NCBI RefSeq assembly: GCF_041260665.1
Contig: NZ_JBGCCT010000048.1
Span: 1 to 51,355, forward strand
Direction of reading: 5' to 3'
Source of the DNA: Catenulispora sp. GP43
Lineage (GTDB): Bacteria > Actinomycetota > Actinomycetes > Streptomycetales > Catenulisporaceae
DNA: 51,355 nt
How positions within the stretch are numbered: position 1 is the first letter of the stretch; the number at the start of each line of letters is the position of its first letter. Shown piece after piece: positions 48,890 to 51,355 of the stretch. Position numbers and translations under genes: made by a program. Under the pieces are notes generated by a model. The model saw only the letters and a program-made list of their open reading frames with translations, did no database searches and was not told the origin of the DNA.

Positions 48890-48914
48890 GTTTCATCCCC
48901 GTGCGACGGGCTAC
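48890..48914 (+). promoter_or_regulatory. Candidate sigma-B-type promoter of the CsbD gene
   Basis: GTTT-N15-GGCTAC matches GNNT-N14-16-GGGTAY with one mismatch and lies 41 bp before the CsbD start. CsbD genes are classic general-stress targets. Confidence 0.35.
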
Positions 48915-48955
48915 GAGGGCGCTTCACGAGGAACAGCTCGACGAAGGGATCCACC

Positions 48956-49252
48956 ATGAGCGTCAGTGACAAGGCCAAGCACGCGGTCGAGGACGCGAAG
49001 GGCAAGGCCAAGGAAGCCACCGGCAAGGTCACCGGCAACGAGCGCATGCAGGCCGAAGGCCAGGCCGACCAGGACAAGGCCCACGCCGCCCACGCGGCCG
49101 ACAAGGCGAAGGACACGGTGAAGAACACCGGCCAGGAGGCGAAGGGCAAGGTCCGGGAAGTGGCCGGAGCCGTCACCGACGACGAGGGCATGGAGGCCAA
49201 GGGCAAGGTCGAGCAGCTGGGCGCGCGAGCCAAGGAGCACTTGAACAAGTAA
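48956..49252 (+). CDS. CsbD-family general stress protein
   Basis: 98 aa. ATG at 48956 after AAGGGAT. It contains two CsbD-like repeats, AKGKAKEATGKVTGNERMQAEGQADQ and AKGKVREVAGAVTDDEGMEAKGKVEQ, connected by a Lys/Ala-rich hydrophilic helix. The protein is highly charged and probably disordered. Induced by stress in many bacteria; biochemical role unknown. It is monocistronic with its own terminator. Confidence 0.93.
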   Translation: MSVSDKAKHAVEDAKGKAKEATGKVTGNERMQAEGQADQDKAHAAHAADKAKDTVKNTGQEAKGKVREVAGAVTDDEGMEAKGKVEQLGARAKEHLNK

Positions 49253-49283
49253 GGAGTTCGCTGAGCGGCTGCGCGCCGACCGG

Positions 49284-49314
49284 CCGGCCCCGGGTGTAGC
49301 GCCCGCAGGGCCGG
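49284..49314 (+). terminator. Terminator after the CsbD gene
   Basis: CCGGCCC / GGGCCGG outer stem with an inner CGGG/CCCG stem, followed by TCTTCT. It starts 32 nt after the CsbD stop. Confidence 0.65.
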
Positions 49315-49373
49315 TCTTCTCTGTGCTGCGGGCTGCCTGGCCGTTGCCTTGCCTGCCCCGCTTGCCGAACCCC

Positions 49374-49703
49374 TCACTCAGCCGCTGTCGTCGCCTCCGC
49401 GATGAGCTTGCGGACCTCGGCCAGGTCCATCCCGACCTGCAGGGCCCACTCGGAGCCCGAAGCGTGCCGCGCGCCGATCGCCGTGTCGGCCGCGGCCGCC
49501 AGCTGGTACAGCACCTCGGTCGTCACCTCGACCGGCGCCGCCCGTCCGGCGTGTGCGCGGTCACCCCACAGCGCGGCGACCTCTCGCTCGGCGTGGGTCG
49601 CGGCATCGGTCCAGGCCACCACCTCGTTGACCCTGACCGCTGCGATGAGCCGCGCCAGCATGTCCTTCCCGACAGATGTGCAGCCCTGCGAAAGGCCGGC
49701 CAT
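49374..49703 (-). CDS. Helical protein of unknown function
   Basis: 109 aa. ATG at 49703 after GGGAGGA. Ala-rich and helical (MLARLIAAVRVNEVVAWTDAATHAEREVAALWG, LYQLAAAADTAIGARHASGSEWALQVGMDLAEVRKLI). No domain or signal peptide was recognised. It is convergent with the CsbD gene and divergent from the wHTH paralogue C. The AT-rich gap upstream (49735-49765) probably holds its promoter. Confidence 0.75.
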   Translation of the reverse strand: MAGLSQGCTSVGKDMLARLIAAVRVNEVVAWTDAATHAEREVAALWGDRAHAGRAAPVEVTTEVLYQLAAAADTAIGARHASGSEWALQVGMDLAEVRKLIAEATTAAE

Positions 49704-49824
49704 GGCGTCCTCCCGCCCGCGTCTATATACCTGATCTCCTTTTCATGCTTAATTTTACATATGAACGGTACCGGGGATCAGCTGTCCGGCGCCGCCGAAC
49801 AGGGTGACGACTCACCCGATTCGG

Positions 49825-49830
49825 TATGAT
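49825..49830 (+). promoter_or_regulatory. -10 box (TATGAT) for a leaderless transcript
   Basis: The TATGAT hexamer lies 7 nt before the GTG at 49838. No convincing -35 was found. The same arrangement occurs before the two paralogues at 47391 and 47920. Confidence 0.5.
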
Positions 49831-49837
49831 CCGCGAC

Positions 49838-50221
49838 GTGGCGAATGACCGCAAACGTGATGCCTGGACCCTGCTGACGTCACACGGCCACGTCCTGGTC
49901 GAGATCGCCAGGAACCCCGACGCCAGGATCAGGGACATCAGCGCGGCGGCCGGGATCACGGAGCGTGCCGCCATAGCGATCATCGCCGACCTGGACGCCG
50001 CCGGCTACGTGACGCGCAGCCGAGTCGGCCGGCGGAACCGTTACGTCGTCCACCTCGATCTTCCGTTCCGCCACCCGGCCCAGCACGATCTGCTGGTGGG
50101 GCCCTTCCTCAGACTGCTCGCGGAACTGCCCGGCGAGTCGGCGCCAGCAGCCAAAGCCGCCACTGTTGCTACAGTCGCCAAAGCCGTCAAAACTGCCAAA
50201 GTGGCCAAAGCGGCTAAATAG
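49838..50221 (+). CDS. Winged-helix protein, paralogue C, with Lys/Ala tail
   Basis: 127 aa. The GTG at 49838 is preferred over the ATG at 49826, because that ATG lies inside the TATGAT -10 and the paralogue also begins V-A-x-x. The winged helix is DAWTLLTSHGHVLVEIARNPDARIRDISAAAGITERAAIAIIADLDAAGYVTRS, with VGRRNRYVVHLDLPFRHPAQHDLLVGPFLRLL behind. The C-terminal ~28 residues are a repeated Lys/Ala/Val tail (AKAATVATVAKAVKTAKVAK), like those of nucleoid-associated proteins. It is probably a DNA-binding regulator with non-specific DNA affinity from the tail. Confidence 0.8.
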   Translation: MANDRKRDAWTLLTSHGHVLVEIARNPDARIRDISAAAGITERAAIAIIADLDAAGYVTRSRVGRRNRYVVHLDLPFRHPAQHDLLVGPFLRLLAELPGESAPAAKAATVATVAKAVKTAKVAKAAK

Positions 50222-50226
50222 CGCTC

Positions 50227-50742
50227 CTACGACCCGTCCCCCGAGCCCGCGGCCTGCCCCCGGCCGTCATCGTGCCGCCCCACCTCGAACGACACGGTCT
50301 TCCCCGCCTCATCGGCCGCCACCTGCAACCGGTCCACGGTGAGCTGCACCATCTCCAGCCCCCGCCCGCCGATGTCGGCGGCGCTCGCGTGCCGGATGCT
50401 CGGCATCCGCGCCGACCGGTCGGCGATCTCGCAGCGCGCGCTGGTGGGGCAGATCTGCGCGGCCACCGTCACCGGCCCGGCGCCGTGCACGACGGCGTTG
50501 GTCGCGATCTCGCTGTAGGCGAGCACGAGCCGATCGGTGTCCTCGCAGTCGCCCCACACCTCGGTGGCCGCGACCGCCAGCCACTGCCGCGAACACGACA
50601 CATCCGCCGGGGTCCCGGGAAACGACCAAGACAGGGAATTGACACCGGACTGCTCGGGCAGCGCGCGCCCCCGCCGCCCACCGGATTTACGACGGGCCGT
50701 GCTGCCCACATCGACCGGTTCGGTACCGCAGGAATGCTGCAT
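50227..50742 (-). CDS. RsbW-like anti-sigma factor / ATP-binding protein
   Basis: 171 aa. ATG at 50742 with GAGGCGG. It has an HATPase_c_2 fold with SWSFPGTPADVSCSRQWLAVAA at the start of the domain, N-box YSEIATNAVVHG, ADRSARMP at the G1 position (poor match) and GGRGLEMVQLTVDRL at G2. This type binds a sigma factor or phosphorylates an STAS antagonist. The basic N-terminal ~45 residues are outside the domain. It is convergent with paralogue C (5-bp gap). Confidence 0.85.
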   Translation of the reverse strand: MQHSCGTEPVDVGSTARRKSGGRRGRALPEQSGVNSLSWSFPGTPADVSCSRQWLAVAATEVWGDCEDTDRLVLAYSEIATNAVVHGAGPVTVAAQICPTSARCEIADRSARMPSIRHASAADIGGRGLEMVQLTVDRLQVAADEAGKTVSFEVGRHDDGRGQAAGSGDGS

Positions 50743-50890
50743 GACGCCGCCTCGCAGAAGTCGCTGATTCGAACGCATCGTCAGTACAACGCAATGTCCC
50801 GGAACCCCGCCGCTAAACAACTACCACCGTTTGGCATGGGAAGACGCGGACATAGCGGCCATGAAACACCGCACCGACAAGGAGGACACG

Positions 50891-51190
50891 ATGACTGCAT
50901 GGTTCCGCGTCTACCCGGGTTCGACCCTCCCGCGCCGCCTCACCCCCGAGGACGTCGACTACCTCGACACCGCGATGAGGAACGCCTACGGCGTCTTCGT
51001 CGACGACCCGGCCACCGGCCTGGACCTGGCCCGCACCATGACCGCCAGCGTCCTGAACGCCCGCGGCTTCGACGCCGCCACCATCCTGCGCCCCTACCAC
51101 GCCCCGCCGGAATCCGATCCCGCCGAGATCCTGCAGACCATGGCTGACCTGGCCGCCGCCATCGACCGCATCGCGGTCAACGGCGGCTAG
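50891..51190 (+). CDS. Small protein of unknown function
   Basis: 99 aa. ATG at 50891 after AAGGAGG. It begins TAWFRVYPGSTLPRRLTPEDVDYLDTAMRNAYGVFVDD and ends in a helix (EILQTMADLAAAIDRIAVNGG). Cytoplasmic, no domain recognised. Its TAG stop abuts the end of an insertion sequence, so its natural 3' context may have been displaced. Confidence 0.75.
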   Translation: MTAWFRVYPGSTLPRRLTPEDVDYLDTAMRNAYGVFVDDPATGLDLARTMTASVLNARGFDAATILRPYHAPPESDPAEILQTMADLAAAIDRIAVNGG

Positions 51191-51355
51191 TACTGCAGCC
51201 GCACTTGGTGGTTAGGGTGGGGTCTGGCCGCGTCGTCGGAAGTGGCTGCGTTGAGCGCGTTTTTGATGATGACGGCGCCAGATGCTCCAGCCGATTGTGA
51301 ACAGCAGGTGCTGGGCCTGCGTGCCGATCCGGGTGAATAGGCGGCGGATCTCGGC
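51191..51355 (-). mobile_element. Right-edge fragment of an insertion sequence
   Basis: The sequence after 51190 leaves the local gene pattern and holds the 3' end of a transposase gene. The IS terminus is probably within 51185-51211 (around TACTGCAGCCGCACTTGG). The inverted repeat and target duplication cannot be confirmed because the other end is outside the window. Confidence 0.6.
51212..51355 (-). CDS. Transposase C-terminal fragment (partial)
   Basis: 47 codons plus TAA, open at the window edge. It reads AEIRRLFTRIGTQAQHLL, then WSIWRRHHQ, then AQRSHFRRRG, matching the W-x-x-WRRRHQ...SHYRRR ending common in actinomycete IS4/IS701-type transposases. The family is a suggestion only; the catalytic part is not in the window. 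Confidence 0.65.
   Translation of the reverse strand, partial: AEIRRLFTRIGTQAQHLLFTIGWSIWRRHHQKRAQRSHFRRRGQTPP

Noticed and set aside
50755-50785. TTCGAA-containing segment resembling a tRNA T-arm
   Set aside because: No flanking stems, anticodon arm or CCA-proximal acceptor pairing could be drawn on either strand.
1-51355. CRISPR arrays, prophage or restriction/toxin modules
   Set aside because: No regularly spaced repeats of 25-40 bp, no phage structural genes and no recognised nuclease or methylase motifs. The only tandem repeats are the GH76 modules and two short microsatellites.

Overview
The window is about 51 kb of very GC-rich DNA. Short intergenic gaps, GTG/TTG starts, ATGA-type overlaps and the gene families present (ROK and HutC-type GntR regulators, ECF sigma factor, F420/LLM enzyme, CsbD, RsbW-like ATPases, many secreted carbohydrate-active enzymes) point to a soil actinomycete. 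A Catenulispora- or Streptomyces-like organism is my inference. No rRNA, tRNA, CRISPR array or prophage was seen. The left edge is a C/G homopolymer (probably an assembly artefact) and the right edge cuts into an insertion sequence.

Left part (0.1-9.1 kb): a secreted GH30 glycosidase with a ricin-type lectin domain is divergent from a ROK regulator. Then come a small membrane protein, a membrane-anchored NPCBM-like protein and a Crp/Fnr regulator. Divergent from the Crp gene is a four-gene operon (5.8-8.0 kb): two degenerate class III cyclase-like proteins and two small proteins. Three of the four end in variants of one C-terminal motif (VQHGDxHxH). Next is a two-gene HTH/Clp_N cassette behind tandem 16-bp palindromes and an apparently leaderless promoter. 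I regard these as two of the best candidates for an undescribed system.

Middle part (9.1-34 kb): class III aminotransferase, secreted sedolisin, an iron ABC transporter with iron boxes, a bicupin/TetR/LLM oxidoreductase group and chorismate mutase. A chitin-utilisation region follows: a DasR-like GntR regulator, a CBM3-GH16 hydrolase, a DasABC-like chitooligosaccharide transporter and a GH20 N-acetylhexosaminidase. A GH19 chitinase lies 3 kb beyond, behind two DasR-type direct repeats. A GH76 enzyme with two near-identical tandem domains and a WYL regulator/epoxide hydrolase pair (perfect 8-bp inverted repeat between them) complete this part.

Right part (34-51 kb): a membrane-anchored periplasmic-binding-like protein is paired with a P-loop-like protein that has a degenerate Walker A, a possible sensory NTPase system. 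A SigE-family ECF factor overlaps a membrane protein. A long stress/signalling island follows: STAS protein, MEDS-HATPase, two further RsbW-like proteins (one degenerate), hemerythrin, Ser/Thr kinase, CsbD, glutamine amidotransferase and three paralogous winged-helix proteins that all look leaderless. The likely common theme is partner-switching control of stress sigma factors. At the far right an IS transposase fragment abuts the stop codon of a small gene.
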